Assembly (NCBI GenBank): GCA_947589435.1
Contig: CANQBI010000008.1
Location: 1-50,110, forward strand
Source of the DNA: an uncultured Bacilli bacterium
GTDB taxonomy: Bacteria; Bacillota_I; Bacilli_A; RF39; UBA660
Length of the DNA: 50,110 nt
Direction: 5' to 3'
In this document: positions 25,246-33,798 of the stretch, in pieces
Layout of the letters: each line of letters opens with the position of its first letter
How positions within the stretch are numbered: position 1 is the first letter of the stretch
Position numbers and translations under genes: made by a program
The notes under the pieces: model-generated
What the model saw: the letters and a program-made list of their open reading frames with translations, nothing else
What the model was told of the DNA's origin: nothing
Databases searched by the model: none

Positions 25246-25330
25246 ATTTTACTCGCAGATTTTAAAAAAATTCTCCAACCGTAAAAAAAGCAAAAAATCA
25301 TTTTTTTACGGCTACAACCGTAAAACTTGA

Positions 25331-25438
25331 CATATTTATAAAGAATTTAGAACAAGTAAAAAATTAACTCAACAATCCCTTGCTGATAAATGTAATATTT
25401 CTTTGAATTATATAGTAATATTAATTATAGATACTTAA
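25331..25438 (+). pseudogene. Remnant of an XRE-type HTH gene
   Basis: The plus-strand frame reads HIYKEFRTSKKLTQQSLADK then CNISLNYI, unmistakably helices 1-3 of a Cro/C1-type HTH. There is no start codon (TGA directly upstream) and the frame ends after a few unrelated residues. It overlaps the 3' end of the lipoprotein gene on the other strand and sits just downstream of tRNA-Cys. It is probably the scar of a lost mobile element or regulator. Confidence 0.6.
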
Positions 25439-26570
25439 TATCTTTAAGTAAGGTATCAATGATATTTTTATATTCATTAGTACCTGCAATAAAGATTAAA
25501 GTGTTTTTTACTTGAGACATAACAATATATTCGTCTGTAGAAACCGCTACTATTCTTGCAAATACTTGTCCTTTTGTTTCTTGATTTTTAGAAGAGGTTG
25601 TTATATAGTCAGCAATGCTGTCTTTATATTTTTTATATACTTCTTTAGCTTCAACATCACTTTTAAATTCATAATATTCTATTTTAAAAGGAACATCGCT
25701 TTTTGAAGCTACTAAATAAGTATCCGTTTCATATTTAGCTTCTTCTTTATCACTTATCGTATAACCCAAACTATTAAAATGTTTATTAAACTCATCTTTA
25801 TTTAACGGCGTTGTTACATCATTATCTTTACAATAACAATCTTCAGAATCTGGATTTATGAGTGTTTGATTACTCTTACAAGTTTTTTTACAAGATTTTT
25901 TTTCATTTTCATTAGAAGTATTATTGCTTGTAGTAGTATTACTACTACTGCTTGCTGTATTATTTAAATCATTACTATTGTTTGGTTTTGTATTGCTATT
26001 ATTGCTTGAGGTATTAGTTGTTGTTGTTTTCTTTTCTTCTTTTTTATTTACTTTTAAAGTAAATTCTTCTTCAGCTTTATTATTACTACTATCAGTAGCC
26101 ACATATTTTAAAGTATAAGTTCCTTCTTTATTAAAATCATATTTCCCTTCAACAGTAACCTTTATCTCTTCTTTAGAATTATCGGTTACTTTAACACCTT
26201 TTAATAAATCTATTTTGGCTCCTACTGTTGTACTTAATTCTTTTTTAAATTCAATAACTGGATTAGTACTATCTTTTATATTAATAGTAAATTTATATTC
26301 TTTTTCTTTACCTTCTTCTTTATATTTAACTACTAATTCTTTTTCTCCTAAAATACTAGTATCTACTTTAGTATCTTCACTAATTATTTCTAAATCTTTA
26401 TTATCACTTATAAATGATAATAAACTTACTTCACTATTTACTTCTACTTCTAAATTATCCGTTAATTTTATTTTTGGAGTTTCTTCTTTTTTATCTTCTT
26501 TATTATTGCATCCCGTTACCCCTACTAATAAAATTATCAATAATAAAACTGTTAATATTTTCTTTTTCAT
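25425..26570 (-). CDS. Lipoprotein with Ig-like (DUF5011-type) repeats
   Basis: 381 residues. The lipoprotein signal MKKKILTVLLLIILLVGVTGC puts the acylated Cys at residue 21. Two Ig-like units follow: about 33-105 (LTDNLEVEVNSEVSLLSFI to EYKFTINIKDSTNPV) and about 106-175 (FKKELSTTVGAKIDLLKGV to KAEEEFTLKVNKKEE). An Asn/Ser/Thr linker (about 178-222) leads to a small Cys-rich stretch, CKKTCKSNQTLINPDSEDCYC. The C-terminal domain of ~120 residues has TYLVASKSDVPFKIEYYEF. It is surface-exposed on the outer face of the membrane; the ligand is unknown. Its signal region is nearly identical to that of the next gene. Confidence 0.75.
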   Translation of the reverse strand: MKKKILTVLLLIILLVGVTGCNNKEDKKEETPKIKLTDNLEVEVNSEVSLLSFISDNKDLEIISEDTKVDTSILGEKELVVKYKEEGKEKEYKFTINIKDSTNPVIEFKKELSTTVGAKIDLLKGVKVTDNSKEEIKVTVEGKYDFNKEGTYTLKYVATDSSNNKAEEEFTLKVNKKEEKKTTTTNTSSNNSNTKPNNSNDLNNTASSSSNTTTSNNTSNENEKKSCKKTCKSNQTLINPDSEDCYCKDNDVTTPLNKDEFNKHFNSLGYTISDKEEAKYETDTYLVASKSDVPFKIEYYEFKSDVEAKEVYKKYKDSIADYITTSSKNQETKGQVFARIVAVSTDEYIVMSQVKNTLIFIAGTNEYKNIIDTLLKDIKYL

Positions 26571-26594
26571 AAACTCACCTCTAGCATTTAATAT

Positions 26595-27389
26595 CTATTG
26601 TAATTTAAATGATATTTTATACATTTTGTTATCCTTAGTAGCTAAATAATCTCTACTTAAATAAACTATTTCATTTTTAAAATCCTTAAATAAATCATCA
26701 AAAATATCAGTTTTCTTTAATACATAAGTGCATTCTACATCTTCATATTCATGACATTTATCATTTTTATCAACTCCTAAAGTATAAGCATTATTTTCAG
26801 TTATAATAAATGGTCCTCGTCCATTTATATAATCTATTGCATATAATATTTTTTCATCCGAAGGAGTATTTACATAAGTATCTTTTTCAGTAGCATACTC
26901 ATACTTTATCTTTTTATCAGTAACTTCTAATCCATTACTATAGTAATAAAAGGAATTATCTCTATAATTCTTTAAAATATTAGAAACATTACTAATATCT
27001 GATTGTTTTTTTAAGTTTAAATCATAATCAAAATAATAAAAATCATTACCATCGGTTGTAAAAGATTCAGGATGATTATAATTACTGCTATGGGCATTAT
27101 CTAAATAAACAAAATTATCATTAGGATTATCAGTTACGGCATTTTTACAATGAGTATCTGTTTCACTATATTTTTTATCGGCATATAAATATACTTTTCC
27201 TTCAGCCACAATTACATCTTTATTTAAAAAAGTTATATTTTCTAAATTACAATCACTATTAATTTGCTTTAACTCATAATTTTTTTCTTTAGTTTCATTT
27301 GAAATTTTTAGCTGTTCTTTTTTTCCACAACCAGTAAATCCAAGTAATAGAATTATCAATAATAAAACTGTTAATAATTTCTTTTTCAT
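26595..27389 (-). CDS. Lipoprotein, unknown
   Basis: 264 residues from the ATG eight codons into the longest frame, chosen because the lipoprotein signal MKKKLLTVLLLIILLLGFTGC begins there and AGGTGAG lies five bases upstream. The mature part is rich in Tyr, Asp and Asn (YADKKYSETDTHC, NDFYYFDYDLNLKKQS) and looks like a beta-rich, possibly propeller-like surface domain. Its end, DYLATKDNKMYKISFKLQ, has no recognised motif. It is 24 bases upstream of the Ig-like lipoprotein and shares its signal peptide and ribosome binding region almost base for base, so the two are probably co-transcribed. Confidence 0.6.
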   Translation of the reverse strand: MKKKLLTVLLLIILLLGFTGCGKKEQLKISNETKEKNYELKQINSDCNLENITFLNKDVIVAEGKVYLYADKKYSETDTHCKNAVTDNPNDNFVYLDNAHSSNYNHPESFTTDGNDFYYFDYDLNLKKQSDISNVSNILKNYRDNSFYYYSNGLEVTDKKIKYEYATEKDTYVNTPSDEKILYAIDYINGRGPFIITENNAYTLGVDKNDKCHEYEDVECTYVLKKTDIFDDLFKDFKNEIVYLSRDYLATKDNKMYKISFKLQ

Positions 27390-27464
27390 AAACTCACCTA
27401 CAAATGACAATTAATTTACTTAATTATACTATACTATTTTAAAATATGCCATCTTCTATTTTAT

Positions 27465-27673
27465 TTATTTATAATGAACTACTTTTATTTTTTCTATTTT
27501 CTTAGCAAATCTTTCTTTTAACTTTTTTGAAGTATAGGAAGTGACCTCGCAAATTCACTCTCAAATTTGTCCTCTTCTAATTTTAAAATATCTAAATACC
27601 TTAAAGTAAATGTATCAACATATAGTTCCGTAAAATTAGTTGTTATTTCTTCTAAAAATTCTTGTCTAGTCAT
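27465..27673 (-). pseudogene. Small hypothetical gene, probably frameshifted
   Basis: From ATG at 27671-27673, with AAAGGAA seven bases upstream, a frame of 51 residues runs MTRQEFLEEITTNFTELYVD, then TFTLRYLDILKLEEDKFE, to a TAA at 27518. Immediately after, another frame continues plausible coding sequence, SYTSKKLKERFAKKIEKIKV, to 27465. A single base change in length would make one protein of about 75 residues. Function unknown; it could equally be a genuine 51-residue protein (27518-27673). Confidence 0.35.
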
Positions 27674-27826
27674 AATTTTTTTCCTTTCATAATTATTTAT
27701 TATTTTTTTAATTCATTAATATAAAATGTTTAATCAATAAATTGATCTCCTTTTTTATTTACATTGTAATTATACTCATTTTACCATATTTGACGAACTT
27801 TTTGCAATAACAATTTATAAAATGGG

Positions 27827-27838
27827 ACAATATATTGT
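27827..27838. promoter_or_regulatory. Palindromic operator candidate for the XRE gene
   Basis: ACAATATATTGT, a perfect 12-base palindrome, 19 bases before the XRE start. The position suits autoregulation. Confidence 0.4.
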
Positions 27839-27857
27839 GGAAATTGACGTGATATAT

Positions 27858-28307
27858 ATGATTAATAATAGACTCGAAGAATTAAGAGAAGAAAAAGATT
27901 TAAAACAAATAAACGTTGCAAAATTTTTAAATGTTGCAAAAAGCACCTATTCAGAATGGGAACATAATAAATCTCCTATTCCAACAAAAAGAATAATTGA
28001 ATTAGCAAACTTTTATCAAGTTAATATTGATTATATGCTAAATTTATCAAAATACAAAAAAGTTATAAAAGAAAAAACAAATATTAATTTAAAGGATATA
28101 GGTTTAAAAATTAAAAATATTAGATTAAGTTTAAATTTAACCCAAGATGAACTTGCAAACAAACTTAATATTGCTCAAACAACATTAAGCAATTTTGAGA
28201 TTGGAATATCTTTAATTAAAATTGATCCTTTAATAGGATTATCAAAATTAACTAATTATTCTATAGACTATATTCTAAATAGAAGCAAAGAAAAAAATAT
28301 CAAATAA
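27858..28307 (+). CDS. Double-HTH XRE-family regulator
   Basis: 149 residues from the ATG beginning MINNRLEELREEKDLKQINV. The longer frame starts 36 bases earlier without a ribosome site and runs through the palindrome at 27827-27838. The first HTH ends VAKSTYSEWEHNKS; the second has IGLKIKNIRLSLNLTQDELANKLNIAQTTLSNFE. Both are followed by IDYMLNLS/IDYILNRS. It has the same two-domain plan as the regulators at 10932 and 13503 but a diverged sequence. Its likely target is the surface protein gene 150 bases downstream on the same strand or itself; which of these is not shown by the sequence. Confidence 0.8.
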   Translation: MINNRLEELREEKDLKQINVAKFLNVAKSTYSEWEHNKSPIPTKRIIELANFYQVNIDYMLNLSKYKKVIKEKTNINLKDIGLKIKNIRLSLNLTQDELANKLNIAQTTLSNFEIGISLIKIDPLIGLSKLTNYSIDYILNRSKEKNIK

Positions 28308-28410
28308 AAAGCCAAAGTATTAAATAAACCTTATTTTAAAATTATTACCTCATCTAATATAATACTATAATCTTCAATTTTCTGTTTTTTAAATCTTAAA
28401 TAAAAATTGT

Positions 28411-28440
28411 TTGACACCAATTATTTATAAGTAGTAATAT
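28411..28440 (+). promoter_or_regulatory. Promoter of the sortase-anchored protein gene
   Basis: TTGACA (28411-28416), 18 bases, TAATAT (28435-28440). Confidence 0.55.
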
Positions 28441-28461
28441 ATTAAATAGGAGATGAATAAA

Positions 28462-29790
28462 ATGAAAAAATTTTTAAAATTTACTTTTGTAGTCTTAATT
28501 TTAACAATAATGGCTTATAGTCCTAATGTATTTGCAGAAGAACCTAGCATTTCAGGAGGCCTTGAAGGTGGAAAGAATTGTGGAAAGCCTAATGTAACAG
28601 TAGATACTGATACTACTTTAACTACAAGTAATATAGGTTATGCAAATTGTTATGAAAATACAAATAATACTGCTACTATTGAACTTAGTTATGGAGATGA
28701 TTTAATAACTAACGAAGTAAAAGTAGAAAAGAATTTGCTAGATCGTGTTAAGGAACAAAATCTAACTTTAGTAATTAAAGCCCAAGATGCTAATAAAAAT
28801 GATTTATATACTGCTACTGTAACTTCTGATGAAATAAAAGCAAATCCTAATAATTATTCTCAACAATATTATAATGTTACAGTATGGTTAGAAAAAAATA
28901 CTGATAACATAAATGGATATAATATTGTAGCTCGTTTAAAAGCTGCCGACAATGGCAACGAAATTTTAAAAGCAACATATAAAATAAATACTACAGGCAT
29001 TTTAAATGATGGAACATATGGAGTTCTCGGAAAAGATTATACAGTAAAAACTACTTCCCTAACCATTTCTAATAAAAGTTTAGAAGTATCTAATACAAGT
29101 TTGTTTAATAGTTATATCTTTGATAGTAAAGTTATTAATAACACTCCTAGTACTAGTACAAGTACATCTAATAATTCTAGTACTTCTAAAGAAGTAGTGG
29201 AATTTAAACAAGAAATTGTCAGTCAAAGTTTATCAATTCCTAGTAGTAAATATGAAGATGTAATTAAAGATACAATTGCTAGTGACGAAAATTTAAAAGA
29301 TAAATTAGCAAATGGAGCCAATGTAGTAATTAAAGGAGAAAAAGCTCCTGTAAGTGAAAATTCTCAAAATTCATTTAAAGCTGTAATTCAAGGTGGTATG
29401 ATTTTGGATTATGTCGATATTAAAATTAATCTTCAATCAAATAATCAAGATTATCCAATAACTAATTTAAAAGATAAAATTGAGTTAGCATTAACTATTC
29501 CACCTGCTCCAGCAGTTGAAAGTGGTTATTATAGAGAATATTATGTATTAAGAGAACATGATGGCAGCATTGAAAAATTAGACTCTAAAGTAAGTGAAGA
29601 TGGAAAAACAATAACATTTAGTAGTGATAAGTTTTCTGTTTATGCTGTTGGATATGTAGATAGAAAAATAAGTTCTTCTAATCTTAATAATCCTAAAACT
29701 GGCGATATTATATACTTTATATTAAGTATGGTTATAATAAGTGCAGTTGGTATATACTTATCAATAAAAAGAATGCTTACAAACAAATAA
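28462..29790 (+). CDS. Sortase-anchored cell-wall surface protein (NPKTG)
   Basis: 442 residues from the second ATG, nine bases after AGGAG; the first ATG abuts that site. The signal peptide MKKFLKFTFVVLILTIMAYS ends near NVFAEE. The body is Asn/Thr-rich with no named domain until SVYAVGYVDRK near the end, a motif typical of dockerin- and InlB-type wall proteins. The C-terminus is a classical sorting signal: NPKTGD, a hydrophobic stretch (IIYFILSMVIISAVGIYL), then SIKRMLTNK. NPKTG rather than LPXTG implies a sortase of class B-like or specialised taste, encoded elsewhere. Confidence 0.82.
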   Translation: MKKFLKFTFVVLILTIMAYSPNVFAEEPSISGGLEGGKNCGKPNVTVDTDTTLTTSNIGYANCYENTNNTATIELSYGDDLITNEVKVEKNLLDRVKEQNLTLVIKAQDANKNDLYTATVTSDEIKANPNNYSQQYYNVTVWLEKNTDNINGYNIVARLKAADNGNEILKATYKINTTGILNDGTYGVLGKDYTVKTTSLTISNKSLEVSNTSLFNSYIFDSKVINNTPSTSTSTSNNSSTSKEVVEFKQEIVSQSLSIPSSKYEDVIKDTIASDENLKDKLANGANVVIKGEKAPVSENSQNSFKAVIQGGMILDYVDIKINLQSNNQDYPITNLKDKIELALTIPPAPAVESGYYREYYVLREHDGSIEKLDSKVSEDGKTITFSSDKFSVYAVGYVDRKISSSNLNNPKTGDIIYFILSMVIISAVGIYLSIKRMLTNK

Positions 29791-29809
29791 TAATTAAACA
29801 AATAATTTA

Positions 29810-29834
29810 AACTTCTCGTTTTTGAGAAGTTTTA
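29810..29834 (+). terminator. Terminator after the wall-anchored protein gene
   Basis: AACTTCTC-GTTTTT-GAGAAGTT then TTATTTT. Confidence 0.85.
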
Positions 29835-29864
29835 TTTTGGATATTTTTTAATAATTAGTATTTT

Positions 29865-30539
29865 TTAGATTTCCTTTTTAAGATATATTTTATAAGAAAT
29901 TAAATAAGAAACACTATAAAATATAATATTTAAAATAAGACAAATAAAGGAAGATATTTGAAATAAATATTCTAAATTAACATTTAAATATAATCCTGGG
30001 AATAACACTAATAATAAGGAACCAAGCATCCCTAGAACAAAAACAAATAACGCCGGAATTATAACCGATTGCATTCTCCCTTTTTCAACGCCCCATTTAT
30101 AAATACAAGGCACATTGGAGCACATTAAGAAAGAAGTACTTGTAAATACTATAAGACATATTCTTAAAGAAGTGCCTATATTATCTACGCTACCCCTAAC
30201 TAAAATAGTAATAAATAAACTAACTAACATGCCTACTATAAGGGATATAAAAGAATCTAAAAAGACAAATAAATACTTAGATAAAACAACTTCTTTTCTC
30301 GTAATGGGTAATGATAACAAATATTTATCCGAATCCGCATTTTCATCATAAGAGAAAGAAGAAATACTATTCATCCCAAAAAAGATTAAGAATAAAATAG
30401 AACCAATTGTAAACATATCCATTCTTAATGAACCAATAAATATTAAAAATATAAACATAAAGACACTAAATATTATATTACCTTTAAAGTTTCTAAAAAC
30501 ATATAAATCTTTTAATAATAATCCTTTTATTATATTCAT
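29865..30539 (-). CDS. ABC-2 type permease
   Basis: 224 residues with six hydrophobic segments (first at about 22-40, IIFSVFMFIFLIFIGSL; last at about 190-215). Features of the ABC-2 permease 5 group are FSYDENADSDKYLLSLPITRKEVVLSKYLFV after the second helix. It starts two bases after the ATPase gene ends, so they are coupled and form one exporter. The pair resembles the two-gene exporters related to ytr of Bacillus, but the usual GntR regulator is not adjacent. Confidence 0.85.
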   Translation of the reverse strand: MNIIKGLLLKDLYVFRNFKGNIIFSVFMFIFLIFIGSLRMDMFTIGSILFLIFFGMNSISSFSYDENADSDKYLLSLPITRKEVVLSKYLFVFLDSFISLIVGMLVSLFITILVRGSVDNIGTSLRICLIVFTSTSFLMCSNVPCIYKWGVEKGRMQSVIIPALFVFVLGMLGSLLLVLFPGLYLNVNLEYLFQISSFICLILNIIFYSVSYLISYKIYLKKEI

Positions 30540-30541
30540 GC

Positions 30542-31399
30542 TTATTCTCCTTTCACTAGCATTAACATTAATTCTTCTAAAATTGGTTTTCTTAAAATCA
30601 TTTTAGAATATTTTTTTAGAAATTCATCTTTGGAATTTACTAAAACTAAATATTCATCTTTATATTTTAAACTTTTAAAATAATCTTCTTTTTTTATTTT
30701 AATAAATTTTTCTTCAGGTAATTCTAAAATTCCATATTCATTATCAATTACCTCTTTTGAAACATCTAAAATAATATGACCATCATCAATAAATATTACT
30801 TCATCAGTTAAATGTTCTAAATCACTAGTTATATGGGTAGTCATTAAAATAGAATTTTCTCCATTACTAACAAAATTATTAAATAACTCAATTATTTCAT
30901 AACGAAATATAGGATCTAATCCATTAGTGGGTTCATCTAAAATTAATAATTTAGGTTCATGAGCTATTGCACATAATACTTTAATTTTCATTTTCATCCC
31001 ACTTGAAAATTCTTTTAAAGGTTTATTACAAGGTATTTTAAATTCTTTAATCATTTCATAATATAATTTTTCATTCCAATTATGATAAAAATCTTTCATT
31101 AATTTATTAATATCATTAACATTTAAAATAGGAGAAAAGAAACTATCAGATAAAACTATACCTATTTGTTCTCTTTCTTCTTTAATTAAACTTCTACTAT
31201 CTTTTCCAAATATTTTAATATTACCTTTATCATAATTCATTAAATTTAATATTGCTTTAATCGTTGTGGTTTTCCCACTTCCATTTTCGCCAATTAAACC
31301 AATAATCTTCCCTTTAGGTAATTTTATATTAACACTATCTAATTTAAAATCAGGATATTTTTTTACTAAATTTAGAACTTCTAAATTATATTCCATCAT
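30542..31399 (-). CDS. ABC transporter ATP-binding protein
   Basis: 285 residues. Walker A is GENGSGKTT (about 37-45), the signature is the short form FSSGMKMKIKVLCAIAHEP, Walker B is LLILDEPTNGLDP, and the switch His is in TTHITSDLEHL. A C-terminal regulatory part of ~75 residues follows. It begins MMEYNLEVLN; either Met could be used, and the GGTGA site slightly favours the first. Forms a bicistron with the permease downstream. The substrate is unknown; relatives export antibiotics or sense envelope stress. Confidence 0.9.
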   Translation of the reverse strand: MMEYNLEVLNLVKKYPDFKLDSVNIKLPKGKIIGLIGENGSGKTTTIKAILNLMNYDKGNIKIFGKDSRSLIKEEREQIGIVLSDSFFSPILNVNDINKLMKDFYHNWNEKLYYEMIKEFKIPCNKPLKEFSSGMKMKIKVLCAIAHEPKLLILDEPTNGLDPIFRYEIIELFNNFVSNGENSILMTTHITSDLEHLTDEVIFIDDGHIILDVSKEVIDNEYGILELPEEKFIKIKKEDYFKSLKYKDEYLVLVNSKDEFLKKYSKMILRKPILEELMLMLVKGE

Positions 31400-31455
31400 T
31401 TATCACCTATTTTAAGTATACCATAAAATGATTTTGTAGTATAATATCTTTAGAT

Positions 31456-31529
31456 GCAGATATAGTTTAATGGTAAAATATAAGCTTCCCAAGCTTAGGT
31501 TACGGGTTCGATTCCCGCTATCTGCTCCA
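31456..31529 (+). tRNA. tRNA-Gly (CCC)
   Basis: Acceptor GCAGATA/TATCTGC, anticodon stem TAAGC/GCTTA around TTCCCAA giving CCC, T arm with GGTTCGATTCC, discriminator T and encoded CCA. 74 bases. Confidence 0.95.
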
Positions 31530-31542
31530 TTTTGTATTTTAG

Positions 31543-31566
31543 TCGAACTTTTTAGTTCGATTTTTT
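31543..31566 (+). terminator. Terminator of tRNA-Gly
   Basis: TCGAAC-TTTTTA-GTTCGA followed by six T. Confidence 0.85.
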
Positions 31567-31593
31567 AATGCAAAAATAATATGTGGTCGAAAA

Positions 31594-32013
31594 GTGGTCG
31601 AATACATTGATAATATTTTTTATAGATTAAGATATGTTGAAAGTTTTGGGACAGGAATAGGAAGAATTTTAGAATCCTATCAAGAATATGAAAAGAAACC
31701 TTTAATATTAGATTCTGATAATGCCTTTAAAGTAACATTATTTAATGTAAATTATATTGATGTTGATGACTATATACAATTGTTGCCACCAAATTTAACA
31801 CAGGAAGAGCAAATAGTAAAATACTTAAAGAAAAATAATAAAATAAATAGATTAACAGTTGAAGCTTTGTTAGAAGTTTCTAAAACAAGAGCAAATGATA
31901 TTTTAAACAAAATGATTGATGACAATATTTTAATACAAACAGGTTCTGGTAAAAATATATATTATATGTTAAAAATAAAATTGATTGATTTACTATATAT
32001 TAAATCGTTATGA
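31594..32013 (+). pseudogene. 3' remnant of an AlbA_2/HATPase_c_4 (Schlafen-like) regulator gene
   Basis: About 139 residues. RLRYVESFGTGIGRILESYQEY is the C-terminal GHKL-ATPase-like motif that normally follows a 350-residue N-terminal part in COG2865 proteins. The end (TQEEQIVKYLKKNNKINRL, then VEALLEVSKTRANDILNKM) is their winged-helix tail. The N-terminal AlbA_2 domain is missing and the frame begins right after the tRNA-Gly terminator at a GTG without a ribosome site. I read it as a gene cut by insertion at the tRNA. Its own end overlaps the first direct repeat of the island. Confidence 0.65.
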
Positions 32014-32047
32014 GTGAAAGTTGTAGATATCTTCCACAATTGCTCCA
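31981..32047 (+). repeat. Direct repeat 1 at island boundary (att-like)
   Basis: About 65 bases repeated at 40039-40102, with a core of 24 identical bases that includes TTGTAGATATCTTCCACAAT, and ending TTGCTCCA. TGCTCCATT is also the 3' end of tRNA-Gly and its flank (31523-31531). Confidence 0.6.
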
Positions 32048-32113
32048 TTATAAAAAACATCAATAAAAAGCATAACCTTTAATAGTTATACTTCTTACAT
32101 TTTTTATTATTGT

Positions 32114-33247
32114 CTAAATTTTTGGGGTACAGTCAAGTTCCGTATTATTTTTTTTAATTCTTTTTAATACTTTATAGTTTCCACCAATTTCATTTGTTTG
32201 CTTATCAATATATTTTAAATCATCGTGAATATTATTATAAGCATCATCTAATAAACTGATATTATCATTTATTAATTCCATTAAATTTTCAAAACTAAAA
32301 ATAAAATCTTTTCTAGAAAATGCTGGTTTAATGTCTCCTAGCAATAATTTGTCAAATATATGGTTAGGATCAGAACAAGGATCTAACATAAAAGTCATTA
32401 AAGGTTTTATTTGAAATTCTCCCTTTCCATTTATAATAGATGCCGTTTGAGAATCTTTAATGTTTAGGGCATATATATTCGTTGGGTCATAGGCATATAT
32501 CTTTCCATTTTCTTCAATTAAGGTTATAGAATGATTTCCAACTTTATTAATTAATCCACCTAGAAAAAATATCATAAAACTACTCAAAACTTTACTACTT
32601 ATATTACTTTTTATATCTCTTTCTATTTTAGGTCGATAATCACAACTAATAGCATTTTTCTCTGTTGGCACCTTACAATTTAATATTGCTGAATTTTTTT
32701 CACATGTTGATAAATAATTATGTAAAAGTTCAGCATACGCTAAACAAACGCCTCCCCCTTTTATGACATCAAAAGAATACATTCCCGGCAACATTAATCT
32801 ATCTTGTAATTTATAAGAATGCTTTTTATTTACCGAAAAATAGCCATTCCATAACAAATAAGTTAAAAAATGGGATAAATCTAAAGATGAATTTATTTTA
32901 AGTTCTTGAGCCAATATTTTATAATTTTTCAAAATATTGTTGTAACAAATTAATGATTCTTTATAAATTTCTTGATATTTTAAACGATAATCACGCATGG
33001 AATATACTACTAAAGGTTTTAAATAGCCTATATCAGCAGCTTTTATTAAACATAATAATTCCTCCGAACTTATATTTTTATTATAATAAAAACTATTAAA
33101 TCCTTTAGAATTATCTTCTATCTTTCCTATTTCAGTGATTATTCTATATAATAACAACTCTTTTTGCTCTATAGTAAAATCTTTAAACACTTGCTTTAAT
33201 TTTTCGGCTTTTTGCTCTAATTCAGTTGTAACCTTTTTGTTTTCCAT
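32114..33247 (-). CDS. Transglutaminase-like cysteine protein, unknown
   Basis: 377 residues, cytoplasmic by appearance. GGGVCLAYAELLHNYL (Cys at about 177), GNHSITLIEENGKIYAYDPTN (His about 248 and Asp about 260) form the Cys-His-Asp order of the transglutaminase/peptidase-like fold, so an enzyme that cleaves or links peptides, or acts on a small amide, is plausible. The helical N-terminus (about 1-130) is unassigned and a charged tail follows. It is the first gene inside the direct-repeat-bounded island, next to a restriction-modification system. A defence or toxin role is possible but not shown. Confidence 0.6.
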   Translation of the reverse strand: MENKKVTTELEQKAEKLKQVFKDFTIEQKELLLYRIITEIGKIEDNSKGFNSFYYNKNISSEELLCLIKAADIGYLKPLVVYSMRDYRLKYQEIYKESLICYNNILKNYKILAQELKINSSLDLSHFLTYLLWNGYFSVNKKHSYKLQDRLMLPGMYSFDVIKGGGVCLAYAELLHNYLSTCEKNSAILNCKVPTEKNAISCDYRPKIERDIKSNISSKVLSSFMIFFLGGLINKVGNHSITLIEENGKIYAYDPTNIYALNIKDSQTASIINGKGEFQIKPLMTFMLDPCSDPNHIFDKLLLGDIKPAFSRKDFIFSFENLMELINDNISLLDDAYNNIHDDLKYIDKQTNEIGGNYKVLKRIKKNNTELDCTPKI

Positions 33248-33484
33248 TTTATTTCCCCCACATAATCAAATAGTACTATCACAAAGTACATCTAACGGAT
33301 TTGTATTCTATCAAAAAAATGGCAAATTTTCAAGTAACTTTCCTATTACATTAAATAATTAATCTATAATAAAATAGTATTGTAAATTGATATTAATGTA
33401 TTAGATGATATAAAGTTTGGAATAACTTTACCAATCGCTCCAATATTTTTTTACTTTTACGTAGCAAAAAATAATTAAAAATGT

Positions 33485-33778
33485 GTGTTTTTAAAGCAAA
33501 AATTATCTCACACTTTATATTGTAAACGATTAAAAAAAGAGATTTTATTAAGAGATTGTAGCAAATGTAAATATAAAGAATATAAATTTGAAAAAATTAA
33601 AAATAAAACCACTAAAATATCAAAATCAGAAAAAAATAGATTTAGTCTTTTTATTAGTGGCAAAGATAAATGTATGTTTTGTGAAAGCAATTATCAATTA
33701 ACTTGGCATAAATTAGGACAACAAAAATTTATACAATATTATAATAAAACTATAGAAGATTTTATAAATATTTTTTGA
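33485..33778 (+). pseudogene. Fragment with HNH-like zinc ligands
   Basis: About 97 residues from a GTG without a good ribosome site. CKRLKKEILLRDCSKCKYKEY carries a Cys cluster, and KCMFCESNYQLTWHKL recalls the C-x2-C...H start of phage HNH endonucleases, but the catalytic and second Cys pair that should follow are absent. I take it as a truncated phage-type nuclease gene, possibly intact as a small zinc protein. Confidence 0.4.
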
Positions 33779-33798
33779 AGATATTATATATTATTGGT

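Noticed and set aside
33485-33778. Complete HNH endonuclease
   Set aside because: The second Cys pair and catalytic His-Asn region are missing, so only a fragment or a small zinc protein can be claimed.
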